A stretch of 64,000 nucleotides of DNA from Melanocharis versteri. Taxonomy: Eukaryota > Chordata > Aves > Passeriformes > Melanocharitidae. The notes below the pieces were generated by a model, which was given only the letters and a program-made list of their open reading frames with translations, searched no databases and was not told the origin of the DNA. Positions 14,201 through 27,183 of the stretch are shown here, in pieces. Position 1 is the first letter of the stretch, and every line of letters begins with the position of its first letter. Position numbers and translations under genes: made by a program. Where the stretch lies: positions 126,957 to 190,956 of the forward strand of contig VZTG01004479.1 of NCBI GenBank assembly GCA_013397845.1. The letters are read 5' to 3'.

Positions 14201-14469
14201 TTTTTCCCTTTACATTACTTTTGCTATCCATAGATGTATATATATGGGTTTTAGCAAAAATATTAGTAATTATTCTAGCAACAGCAAAACATATAGCTTA
14301 ATATGTTGATTAGTACAGCTGCCTTGCCGTGTATAAAAAGCAGGCACAGGCTGCTGGTCCTTCGAGTTGATTTATGCTCCTGTGATGAGGAGCCTCTTGA
14401 TGCACCTGACACTTACTGAGGTAGAGGGAACAGTAAAAAGATAACTGTTTTAAACATAAAATATTTGTA

Positions 14470-14530
14470 TTGCTAAGAGGTCAGCTTTGCCGCTGCTGAC
14501 TTCATTGCAATTTGCATACTATTAAAGCAT
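14470..14530. promoter_or_regulatory. Perfect octamer motif in non-repetitive intron sequence
   Basis: ATTTGCAT at 14510-14517, preceded by GCTGCTGAC and TTCATTGCA. It lies in a stretch (14330-14530) with balanced composition unlike the surrounding AT-rich DNA. A single site is weak evidence for regulation. Confidence 0.2.
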
Positions 14531-17500
14531 TACCTATAATGTTTGTAAAATTTAATTTTAAAGCTATGCTGTTAAAGATGTTTACTGAATTGTAAGCACC
14601 TAGGACATTTGGGAAATTTGTTAACACTGTGATAGTTATAGTATTTCTGCCTTACTTTACTTCTTATTTAATCCCCTCACAAAAACACACTTAATATTTT
14701 CTTTCATTTTATGACAATATGTCTCATTTTAGTGCAAGCTGAGAAACTTTAAAAAAAGTGTACTGTAACAGCACAGTAATCGACATAACTTCCCCTTTTA
14801 TTCTCAATATATTTAAGTTTGTTAAAAATGTCCCTAACTTATTTATTTACTTTTGCTGGGGGCTGAGATCCAATTATACTCCTATAGACTAGAGGTGATG
14901 GTTATGATTTTCTACTTCACTCTAATACAGGCTTTCTCATTAAATCTCACAGCTCGGTAATCACAGTCATCACATTTTTGTTTCAGTGCTGCATTCACAC
15001 TCACATTCTCCTTCCCTGGATTTCCATCCTCCTTCCCTCACCCCCTCCCCCAGATCTTTATTTACTCCCTGGCAGAAACTGCAAAATTAAAGATGTATAA
15101 TGTGCAGATACAATCTTTGCTTCCTTTTCTCTGCCAGACTAGCACTCTAAAATACACTTCTTTTGGGAAGTACTGATATTACCTCAGTTACTACAGTACA
15201 TGAAATACCGTTTCCCTTTGAAGTACAATAAAAAGTTGTCCTTAGATGATAATGGAAAGGATGGAGTAAAGCAGGAACAACAAGAATCACTTTACATACT
15301 AATAACAACAATTTAGTTATCAAAACAGTACAGAACAAGCATGCCTTTATACTATTCTTTAAAAAATTTAGCTTCCTAGGGTTCTGATAGTCTTTTCCTA
15401 TGGTTCAGGAATGCACAGTAGCACTCAGCCCAGTGCCTGTATCCTTATTTCAAAGAGAATCATTCAAACCGACATCCACCCTGTCAAGAATCTTGACTTT
15501 GAGCTGCTAATGCAGAATAAAAATCAATATAAATTTTGATCATTTGATGAATATTTACTTCTTTCTTTTGAGCTTGGGGATTTAGAATTGAAAACTGCTG
15601 AATCAAGTCATTTTATTTTTTTTGTGTTTGTGCCAACACCAATTTACTACCCTCCTGAAAGTTCCTGAACAAGATGTCTCATGTGGCATACATGTTGGTT
15701 TTTCCTGTCAATCATAACTGTGTGCCAGCAGGGAACCATAAACATTTTCCTTTCATACTCCTAGTTCTCCAAAAAGGAATATTTTGATTACTTCCCTGGA
15801 AAAAGGTAAACTTGTCTTATTTAGACATACTTTAAAATGCCTATGTCTATTTTTCTAGGACAGCTGCTGCGCCTAAATTGATACTATCTATTAAATATTT
15901 TCTTTTCAGTATGAGTTGCTTCACAAAAAGAAACAATTTACAATCACTGCAAATAAAGCTTAGTAGCACAAAACAGATAAAGATCTATATTGACATTATC
16001 AGTTCCCTTATATACTTTCTAAAAAGCTGCATGAAAATTCTGACCAGTATAGTGCACACCAAATGTTTGTGAAAATAAAGATAACAGGAGATAAATAGAT
16101 CCCACAAGCGCGTAATTTAAATATGACTTTAGTTCGCATTTCATCTTTATTAGAAATGTATCTTCAATCTCAAAAAAAATGAGCTTATAAAAAAAAAGTA
16201 TATGTAAAGCTCCTATGTTTCCATAGTGACTGGGGTGGGGGTGAGAGAACAGGGAAAAGGAAAAACGATGCTTCTAAATTTGTAAAAGACCTAGATTAGT
16301 TTAAGAACTGTAAATGCAAGCAATTTTCATCTTGCAAATTTTTTTTATATATGACTCAGTGGCAGACGGGCTTTATCTTGAGCAATTTTGTTGGTCTCTT
16401 ATAAATTAAATAAAAGTGGCAGCAGCTGTCTTTCAGAAGGCTGATATAGGTTTGTATAGTCATATGATATTATGTAGACAGATGTTTTAAATAAAATAAA
16501 ATATTTAGATTGCTAGATACCTTGCTAGATACAAAGACAATTATAGGATGTCTTTGCTAAATTAAATTTCTCATTCTTTTGAGAAGAAAAAAAGGGAATT
16601 GTCCTGGAAACTGCACCAACAGGAAATGATTCTATATCTAAAACAGCTGGAGACTGTAACTAATATAAATTTACTTGAAAATAAAAATTCTGTATGCCTC
16701 TAGAGACATGCAGAAACATGCAGTAAAACCAGATGTGATAAAATTATTTTTTTAAAGTGTGTTTATATAGACATATAAAATATTAAGATAAGATCCACTC
16801 ATGTAGAGAGACTGTTCAAAGCTGAAACAAAGTACAACAATTAAAGCCAAAAATGTACAAAAAGAGCCATCTTTTTCTAACAATAAAGGATGCCCTTTTT
16901 TGATGAATGTTGCCTTTTCAGAAACATGTCAGACACCCTAATTTGACAACGATTCTAATGTGATAACACTTTATTGCTTTACCAAGACAAAATGCAGTGG
17001 AAACCCTTTCTCTCAGCACTTTAAAGTAGATTTTGATTCACATCAGTGTTATATGTATCAAAGTTCCAAAAATAACTTTAAAAGTAAAGCCAATATCCAG
17101 TACTCAAATTCCTTAGCTGCTTTATTTAGGTAAGCTTGCCACAGTGTATAAAGGGAATTTTTCCGGAGCAAAGACTGTACAGCGGGGTCTTACGTGAACC
17201 CTTCAAAAAATATATCACACATTCTAGCCCATGATTGTCTGAAGTGACTCAACCAACTCAGTCTTTCCATTTTTTGTTGAAAACACCACAGTATAACAGA
17301 CTGCATTCTGTGTGCTTGTAGCTTTACTCTTTGTCAAGGCCTCTGTTACAAGCTTGTCACGACTCCAGACCCAAACATGCACAGCTGATTTGGCTAAAGC
17401 ATCCAAGCTCTTAACTTATAAAGAAAACATTCCAGGAGGAGTATAAATGCCAAAGTGTAAGAATAAGAGTTTTACAGGTCTGACTTTCAAATCACCATTG

Positions 17501-19859
17501 ATAAAAATCCATCCAAATCAGCATTGTTCCCTAAAAAAATGATACTGTAGCACTGCTTGTTCAGTATCATTGCTTGCTTTGTAAGTAATATTATTCTGTA
17601 ATTTGAACAACAAATTAAACTTTTTTTCTCTCATACTTAGAAAAACACTCCAGCTACATTAAACCAAATGAAGCATGCTCAAGATATTGGAAGGGCTGTA
17701 TTATAGTCCCTATACAGGAGAAGTAAATGGTGTTAAAGATTCCTTTTAGAAAGCTTCAGGTTGGACTGCTTTCATTTTTTTTCCAATAGCATTAATTGGC
17801 TAAGTGCCTTTGGGCCAGCTAATACCCAGAGAGACCTAATCTCAGTAATCTTGTAAATACCATGATTTCAACAGATTTTCATCAAAGACATGACCATTAC
17901 ATGAGATTCTGCCCGTTCCGTGCTGTATTATTTCTCATTTAGAATGTAGTTAAAATTGCCGTATTAATACAAGATTTATTCTTAGAGAGTTCTGTGTTAC
18001 TAAGAGTCCAACAAAAACAAGATATTTAGCTATTTTTATCAAAGTTTAGACCTATGTTTAAATGGATATGAACAAACATTTTAGTTTCAAAATTAAAAGG
18101 AGACAGATTGAAAAATAGCAAAATCACCCCTCTCAAGTTACAGATGTCCAAAGATAACATGTGTGTAAAAAATGTTCACGTGACCATACATTGACAGAAT
18201 TAATTTTTTTTTCCTTAAAACATTAGGAAGTATAACTGAGATTACAATAACACATCACAGTATAATAATCATACCTGCTGCATCTTTTTAGTTTAACACC
18301 TGACCCATGAAAATGTGACTTTCCTGCAGCTAAAATAAGATGCACAGTAACTCAAGGAATCTGAAGTTCAATTACTACAAAAAATATATCAAGGGAAAGT
18401 TTTAATGAAAAGACGCACATTTCCAGTAACCATAAACAAGGCAATAATTACATTTTTACATTATACTGTTAAAGAAGTTGAGTATTACTAGTTGGGAATT
18501 CTGGGAACTCAGATTACAATGGACTGTAATTTGTTTTCAGAGACAAAAACAAGCCTGAGTTCTAAACCATCTAATGACCCCACAAAATGGTGTGGGGGAC
18601 AGGCTCCTTAGAAGTGAAAATAGCAGCAAGAGCCATTGCACACTGATTAATCTAGACCTAAGAGAGGTCACAAACTGATAAGTCAAAAGTCATAAACATA
18701 TTTTAAAATAAATATTTTAAATGCAGTTTGGTAAAAAGGTTTTATTGTAATCTCACAAATTTCTTAAACAGATTGACTGATACTGTGAAGATTTTTTTGC
18801 TTTTGTCATAGCATTAATTAAAATGGAGGCATTAAGCCTGAGTGTTACAGTGGAATATTAGAGGTTTTATTAATAGGCACAGGCAATCCATTATACAGAG
18901 TCAGGACCCATGTAGTGGAATGGTCTAAAGCCTAAGGGTGTTTTTAGCAGGAAAATACCTAGGTACAGGTAAGACATTGTAGCCCCACAAGTAACCTTGT
19001 GCTCCAGGTCCTCTTTGCTGAGCATGCTCGAAAACTGATTTTGTGGTAATATGTTTCCACAGACGCCACATAGGAATTATGCTTAGAGGTACTTTTGCAT
19101 TACATGTACATACAAAATTTGGATCCAACCACAAAATCCTACACTTATTCTTCACTTGTGTGTCCAAACCAGAAAAAGTTAGCATGTTCTTTTGGGGATC
19201 TTGGTTTCATTGTAACTGAACCACCAATATTTTGATGGAGTAGGCTCAGATTAAAAGTTCAAGTCTTGGAGCTATCAGAAATAATTATCCTAGAAAGTTG
19301 TATGGTAGCAGGACATTATGGTCTTATTTATGGAGCTTAGGTAGAATTTCCAATCAGCATGATTGCATCTATTTCTAGTGCTTTGTTAATCGCTTCCTGA
19401 AGCTGCTCATTAAAAGCTTCTATGTCAACACGTAATGCTGTGGTGGCTGAAACAGAGATTGGGAATACAATCACATCTCATGGTTTGGCTGAGAAGTACC
19501 CTGCAACATTGCGCGCTCTATCACAAATGCTGTTTTCCCATTTGATAAAATGCCTCACCATGTCATGGAACAGTGGTCATTTATTTCAAAGGAACAAGCT
19601 GAATCTTCACCATTAAATGCTGGGTGTGAGAAAACATCATTCTATTTCTGTCTCCCTCAACAATGGAATTGCAGTGAGACCCAAGTACAGCAATTTAACA
19701 TCTCTCTTTCAACAGCCACAGAAGTGATGACAGCCCTAGACAATAATCACTTGCCAATACCACAGTACTTACCTACCAACTGTGAAAGCTCTCACAGCCG
19801 TAGTCAATAATTGAACCGACCAATTCCACTGTGCTGCATGTGATTGGTGATATTATCCC

Positions 19860-20070
19860 TTTAAGTGTGTTATTTAAGTTTGCAATGCAGTTAATTGAAA
19901 CCCTACTAGATGCAAATCAAAAGTTTCAGTCTTAATTGAGATATTTTGAAAATTGAACCCATTGCTTCAGGCAGGTGCTACATGAGATTCCATTAATATA
20001 GGTAATTAACATTAGCCTCTGCTTTAATTAACATGCACACTTTAATTAGTAAAGCATTAACCAACATTAA
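19860..20070. promoter_or_regulatory. Candidate enhancer: octamer plus homeodomain motif cluster
   Basis: Within about 200 bases there is a perfect POU octamer ATGCAAAT (19910-19917). Around it are several TAATT/TAATTA cores: TTAATTG near 19891, TTAATTG near 19932, GTAATTAA near 20002, TTTAATTAAC near 20023 and TTTAATTAG near 20041. Introns of developmental and neuronal genes often hold enhancers of this make-up. This is a motif-based inference; conservation was not tested, and AT-rich DNA yields such cores by chance. Confidence 0.35.
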
Positions 20071-20198
20071 AAAATCTGATCTTCATGCATCACAAAAACT
20101 GCAGAGTTATGACTATGTTATTTTTTCCAAGACTGTAAATCATACAACATATAAATTCTTTTTTTCTTTAAATACATCAAGATATTTTAAAAAGAAAA

Positions 20199-20224
20199 AT
20201 AGACATATAAAATAGACATATAAA
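20199..20224 (+). repeat. Perfect 13-bp tandem duplication
   Basis: The 13-mer ATAGACATATAAA occurs twice head to tail with no mismatch. It sits inside an AT-rich stretch and is probably a small slippage duplication. Confidence 0.85.
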
Positions 20225-23200
20225 ATGTGCATCTGTGTTTGAACTGAACATTTAAAATGGTGGAAAATATTTCTTAAGAATATCTAAAATATGAAGGAAA
20301 ACACATGTAATACTTCAAAACTTTTGCCTGAAATTTATAAATATGTATATTACTTACGTGTGTGTATCTAGTTACTTTATAAATTAAAATAATTTAGCTG
20401 TAATCAGATTCACTGGTTTCTATTAATTCTATGGCAGAATCGAAGACAGTATTTTCCAGAGCTGGAATTTTGAAAACAAACGTCCTTCCAACAGTACCAG
20501 CTTTGTTTCCTGTCACGCTTATTTTATCATGCTATGACTACAAATGTGTGTGAACATGAACTGAAAGTTCCCTTGAGTTTGCTCAAAGCCTAAATAACTT
20601 CTGCGAGGACTAGCCTGTTGCCCCAGACTGTATCATAAAGCCCACTGCTGAGTGCCATCACCTCTGGGACATCAAGTAACTGGAGAGCCAAAGTGATACC
20701 ACTGAGCTGGTTCAAGATCAGCCTTTCTGCACAGCAGCTCCCATTTAGAGCTGTACAAGCTCTGTAATCAAGGGAGCTTCATGAGGAAGGGAACAGGTGC
20801 AGTTACACTCACGCTTTCAGACCAAATACAAGAATTTTTCTTTGATACAGACAAGGTCTTTTTGAGCCTGGATTAAAATTAAAAATTATTTAGAACTATA
20901 GTATGTTTCCAGACATATATAACATAGGGAATTCCATCCAAGTCCATGAAACTAAACAGTGTAGAACTCCAGCTTAAAAACCTTTCTTTAAATACAATTT
21001 AACATCAGTATCTTTCAAAATGCATTTCCAAACAAAGCAAAGATACCTTCAACTTCCCTATCCTTTCCTTCTGCTATGTATTTATCCATTTGATCCTGAC
21101 AACTTTGCTTTAAACACGGTAAGTCCCATTTCTGTGAACTCATTATTATCACAAAGAAGATTTCTGATCCAGTCCACTAATTTTATTTCCTGTTTTTTCT
21201 TTCTCAATATGTACAGGTGGCACATGTATTAATTATTGTAATATAATTCTCAGAATGCTGGATGTGTCAGTTCGATAACAGTCAGTTTAAACTAGATCTG
21301 TTTCTGCAATTTCTGCACATTCTGAACATCCACTGCATTTGGCAGTGAAAGGAATGGATGATGTTAAAGAACTATATACTCTATTCATATTGCATCCAAA
21401 TATCTGAAGATCTCAAAGACAGCATGTACATGTGCAGAGAAAAGAATACGTCCTTTCTGAAGCTCCTTACAAGTTCCACATCAGTGTCACATCAGGGTTC
21501 TCTTTGTTTCTTTTTGTTAAATGGGAAGGAACTTTAATGAAAGAAACAAAAAGACTAAAAAAATTTCTTTAAAACTTGAAATATTCACTTAATTTTAAGT
21601 ACTTTTCTTCCATGGGAGTAAATCCTACATGGTGTTTCATATTCGTAGCACACATGCACACACATCTCAAATGTAAGGCTTTCCAGATACTGAACGTAAA
21701 ATGCTTCCAGCTAAAAAAGCTAGGTCTGTTTGGCGCAATTTGCCAGATTTTGTGGGAGTCTGCAGGACATATTGAGGAATTTTGACAGTTCTCCCTGAAA
21801 GTAAAAGAGCATTACAGCTAAAAGAATACTTTGCTGAGTCCTTTTCATGGTATCCTGTTGAATTCACCATATTTTATAGCCTGCAAAACCACAGCTAAAC
21901 CAAAACCAACATAAATAGCCAAAAATCTGTCCTGACTTATATCTCAGTAACTCATAGTGATCAGAAAACTATTATTTCTTATAAAGCAATGTGATGACTT
22001 ATTTAAAACAGTGATTTTCACAATACAGAGTTCTTCCAGGTCTATGCACACTCAGATTTAAGTGTAATTCTGAATGAATCCATACATTTGTTTTGTTTAC
22101 TTGATTGAATATAACTATATACTTTTTCCCATGGTAAGTAACAGAGAAACAAAAATAAAATATGTAAAAACTGTCCTTAAAAAATTCTAAGCAGCACCTT
22201 GAGAATCAAGGTAGAGTTATCCTTAGGTGGAGAACCCACAGTGTATTGACCACACAATGATCAAGGAGCTACAGAACCTCCTGTTCCTCTGTAGAATATT
22301 TCAACTCTGCAAAAGGCCAGCTCCTTTACAGCCCCATCAGAAAATCATCCTCAGGTAATCATTACAACCTAATGAAATAGCTGGTTCTACCTATATAGCT
22401 CTTTCACTGTTTCAGAGGAATCCTCTCTATTGTTGGGCAATGGGGACAACAGAAGGATACAATGAAACACTTCAATCTTGATTGCAGTAATCTGCAAGGG
22501 TTGTTGGGTTTGGGTGAAAATGTTGCTGTTTGCTTTTACAGCATGCTGCCACTTACATGAGCATGAAGTTTGGGTGATGGATTTTACAAACACTGTACTC
22601 TTCATTCTATTACCTCAAAGTTAAAATATGCATATTTCCCCTTTAAATACCAAAATGAAAGTTTGGAATAACTGACCCAGAAATCCCATTATATAAATAT
22701 CAAATCTTCATTCATCTGTTCCACCATTTCTGAGTTTCCTTATGCAAACTTGTTCAGACCCTTTTTTAAAAAATGAACTGCTTAAAACTGTCCTAACATA
22801 GTAAAACACACACTCGTCATACAATATTATAAATATGGTACTTCAAAATTTGTTAAAGGTATTGTTTTTAAAATATGGAAATTAATCTCTCAGACTAGTC
22901 AGCATAGTAGGTATGATGCCTTTCTTCACCACAGTGATCTCTTTAGTAAACAGTTGTGTAAAACACGTTTTCAGTAACAAGAATTATAAATATACAGGGA
23001 ATGAAATGCATTGCATTCATGACATCTTGAAATATTTCTCCTTTTTCTTTTGTCCCCCCAGTGAGGTCTTTAAAGAGCTAAGGGTCAAAATCTTCTAACA
23101 GCTCTAAAAAAATAGGGTAAACCTAGAAAATTAAGGATGGGTTGCATTCTGTCAAAGTCAATGGAAATATAATTTCAAGCAAGCAGAACATGCTCTTACA

Positions 23201-24689
23201 AATCATGTGACAAAAAAAAAAAATATCGCAACTCATAATTTCAAAGACAAGGGTTCTGGACACTAATATTCTAGACATTTTTAAGATAGGGAATTCATAT
23301 CATTGTATAATTGATGGGGTTGGTCATGATATGGTGTTGCAAGCATAGAAAATTTGAAAGCCAATTCAGAGAAGTCAGTGAATTTCACTTCTCTAGGAAT
23401 AATCTAGGCCACATTTATCTTGAGGTAAATAGGACAATATCATGTTCAGTTACTAACTTGGGCTGAAACTTGAGATGTCAGCCTTGCTCAGCTGCAGGAA
23501 GGAAGGGCTGCGGATACAAAATTTCTTTTGTTCCCTGTGGGAAGTGGATTTTGCCCTCCTGTACTAGCTGCCGCTCCTTCTAACCCAAATTAGCCATTTG
23601 TCGCTACAGGTTAACCGTGGCACGGACAGGTGCAAACAGCAAGGTCACGTCTACCACAACCAACAACTACCTTGGGTTGGGCGGGGAGCCATCCCTTAAG
23701 CTTTCTTGTCTTTTTCTGACTCTTGCAGGGGGTCTGATAGAAGATATTACACTTTGCCTCCCTTATCTATGGGTCATACTTCTCCTTACACATTAAAGTT
23801 ATGAGCCATCTTGTCCCCTATAGGGTTTAACATGTTCTGAAGCACAGCTTTAAACACAGCTGGAACGCTTCGGTAATTACTAAAAATTGAAAGTGTGTGA
23901 TTTACAGCACATAAAGTCTTTTTGTTAAGAACCATTACTTTTCTTAGGCTATGAAAACATATAGCTAACAACTTCTATGAAGTGGAATGATAACTATTAT
24001 TTTTGTTTCTTGGAGGTTATGGCTAATTTGGCAAATGTGACACACTCACAAAAGTGATAACAAGTAAGAGAATTCACCTTGGAAGTTAGCTTACTATACC
24101 AATTTTTAGATCCTACATTTTATTTTTCTTGTTTAAAATGTCATAGTATAGACACTGGAACATCAAAAACAGTCAGTCTGATAGACACTTTTTTTTTAAA
24201 GATAGCAGAGAAGTGTGATCTTATAATTCCGATTAATATCCATCTGAATCGGACATAACCCTTTTTAATTACATAAACTCAACTCTGAGCTTAAAATCAT
24301 ACCACAAAGTAGAAGCAGTCCACTTACATGTTGAATTTGTTTCCCCCTTGTGTTTGCATGATTGTCCCAGAATCTTGGAAAGAGTATTTCTTTCTCTGCT
24401 GGTCTAGCTGCTAGCCAATGCTGACATTCACTATTTGTGTCTCTGGCAGAACTTTTGTTCCCCATTTGATTTGCTGTCCTATTGAAACATTATCAGGAGC
24501 ATGGGAAGTTTGCTGCTGTACTAAAAGAGAACACTTTCTGTTTCCGTTTTCCTTCTTACCCATTTAATGAGAACATCAGCCTTAAAAAGCCTCTTTAACA
24601 AACTCATCTATTTTTCTTCACTACATAAGGTAAAAAAAATAGAGAAGCACAATATTTCCTGTTAATAAATATAAACACTACATTTGTGT

Positions 24690-25390
24690 TTAGTTTGTTT
24701 AATTGTTAATAATTTCCTGATAATCTTTAGGCACAGTATGCTAATTTAATTCAAGGGTATGACCTGCAATAAGTGAAAATACCCCAGGATGCATTGGCAT
24801 TTTGCATCTCTTTAGACAAAAGAAATGGAAAAGGAAGTCTAGAAACTTAGCAGAAACTGGAGAAAAATTAAAGATAGCTAAGTTTTGATCCTGTATTTCT
24901 TCTTGCCAGTTGACATACATAATAGAAAATGGTAGAGAATAGGTTAAATAGTCTAAAAGGATTTTAACCTTAAATTTGACAGAAGCTAAATGGCTGTGAC
25001 ATTGGGTTCTTCTACTTTATTCCAGCTAGTAATCCACCTTCAAAGTTCCTGTCAGGTAAATGACCTTGTATTTCATTAACTGATAATTAAATGGATTTAT
25101 TCCACTAACGGTTTTAATTAAAATGCTAGAAATATTGATTACCCCTCTCATCCTTATTCCCCCAGATGAAAAAAAGGTTTTAGGAATGTTTATTTAGAGA
25201 AGACAGAGAATTAAATTAGATTGAATCTCTATGAGACCTGAAGACTGGTTCTTTCATTTCTGCTGCTCAAGCAGAAAAAGGTTTCAATTTTTTGATGTTT
25301 GATTAATTATTTTGAAATCCATTTATGCTTACCTTGGTGTTTAATTAAAAATGTCATTTTTAGCATAATTTAATTGGCTATCTGTGGAAG
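24690..25390. promoter_or_regulatory. Candidate enhancer block rich in TAATTA motifs
   Basis: A 700-base stretch with repeated homeodomain cores: GATAATTAA near 25080, TTTAATTAA near 25115, GATTAATTA near 25301, TTTAATTAA near 25341, and TTTAATTGG near 25369. There is also an octamer variant ATGCTAAT at 24738-24745. The sequence between motifs is not simple repeat. No conservation data were available; the call is an inference. Confidence 0.35.
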
Positions 25391-27140
25391 ACTAACTTCA
25401 AACTTATATTTAAAAAATCTTGTGTTTTTTTTTAATTTGGGGTAAAAGAAACTTTTTACTTATTTGCTTTTGCTGTAAAGGTATCATCTCATGAATGAAG
25501 AACTAAGAAGGGCTGAAGCTTAACTGGATTTACTACATTTGAATATGAGGATACATATGCTTATGAGTAATGCAGTTTCATTTGGTTGTACACTTGAATC
25601 CATTACCAGCCATTTAGAACCCTAATCTAACAAAGATGGAGTGATTCCCTCCAAATATTTTCAATTTATTGTTACTAATAGTAACCAAACTCTCTGCAGT
25701 GTGTCCAGAAAGGCTTTTAGTATGGGCTGGAATCCGTTTGGAAATTATTTATTTTCTGTATGTATTACTGGAAAAAAAGGATTCAGTTCCACTTATAATC
25801 AGCCAACAAATATTAGAAATTCTAATTTAAAATATTTTTTAAAAAATTATCTACCATGTGTATTTCACTGTTTTCTTATCCAACAGTCTTACTGACGTAA
25901 GTTTTGGTTTCTACATGGACCACTTTCCACTGAAGAACCCACTTTTTTTCTTAAGGGAGGAAGTGATTAAAATCAAACTTGTTTGTATCATTTCAATACC
26001 AAATAGGGATATGGTAATAATGTGGTCTTACTACGTGGTTTTATAAAGAGCATATTTTGTTACCACTTGCTAGCACTAAAATATATGATCTAGAATACTC
26101 TGTATGAAAAGTGACAGTACTTCTCTAATAAAAACACAAATGAAATAGCTAAAGCTCTAATTCTGTAAAACACATGCTTACCTTCAAGCATACATCTGTC
26201 CCATCGAAGCAATAGTATTAATTCCACAGTTACCACTTCAAGTCATGGACTTGCTTAAAGGTTTTGGTAACTCAAGGCCCTCACATCTACTTATTTTTCC
26301 TTTTGTGTTATTTACTTGTGAATTGAATACTTCTTAAATATGGGTCCAAAATCTAAGAAAAATGTCACTGTTACAGAAAGACTAATTGCAGTAGGTTATT
26401 TTATTTCAAGTCTGAAAAAGAGGAAAGCTCTCCTCTACAGATATGACACTGGACTCTCAGTCTTGTCAAAAACACATTAATGATCTATTTCACATAGTAA
26501 ATATAGTTTATATTTCTCCCCTCTTTCCTCAAGTGTTTAACGAAGAAAAATTTCATAGCCTGATTCCAAGTCCAATGAATCAATTAAAATATCCTTAATT
26601 AAAATATTTGTCTCCAGAACTCCATTTCTTTACAGCTATTTTAAAATATTATGCAAACCTGAAATACAGTTAGGTGACAGTTGCTTTTCTATGGTCATGA
26701 GTAATTTAAGAATGGGATGGGTAGAGGTCTTTTCAATGATTTACTGTCTAAAAGTCATCCTTGGCTTTTAACAAATAACGGTGAAAATCAAGCGACAAAA
26801 CCCCCAAACCAGCTTGTGCATTTGTGAGCTGCAGAAGATTTAAATTGAGGAGTTAAAGATGAATTGTGTGGCAACATGCCTGTCTGAAGTCACTGGATGT
26901 TCTAATCCCCTGATGTGCTCGTTGTTGTATTTTGAAAGCACTGCACATGGTTTTACTGGTGCAGTTTTCCATGACATCAGTGCAGGTTCAGTAGGCAGCA
27001 CACCAAATCAGACTCCACAAATGGACTAGAGCAGAAACTTCCTATAGCACTATTTCCAAATTCATGGCAGCTACTCCAGTGATCACTTGTTTCCACACAT
27101 ACAGGTTTGCCAGATGAGGCTGTTACCATTTTTGCTCTAG

Positions 27141-27183
27141 CTGTGAAATGGAATGTTAAAGTTGGACCTGCCAACTTTCACAG
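27141..27183. repeat. Interrupted 13-bp inverted repeat
   Basis: Inner arms AAAGTTGG and CCAACTTT (27158-27165 and 27171-27178) flank the loop ACCTG. The right arm continues CACAG, which pairs with CTGTG at 27141-27145 if the 12 bases between are looped out. Confidence 0.6.

Noticed and set aside
16360..16380. TGACTCAG AP-1/MARE-like site
   Set aside because: A single short motif expected by chance in 64 kb, with no supporting cluster.
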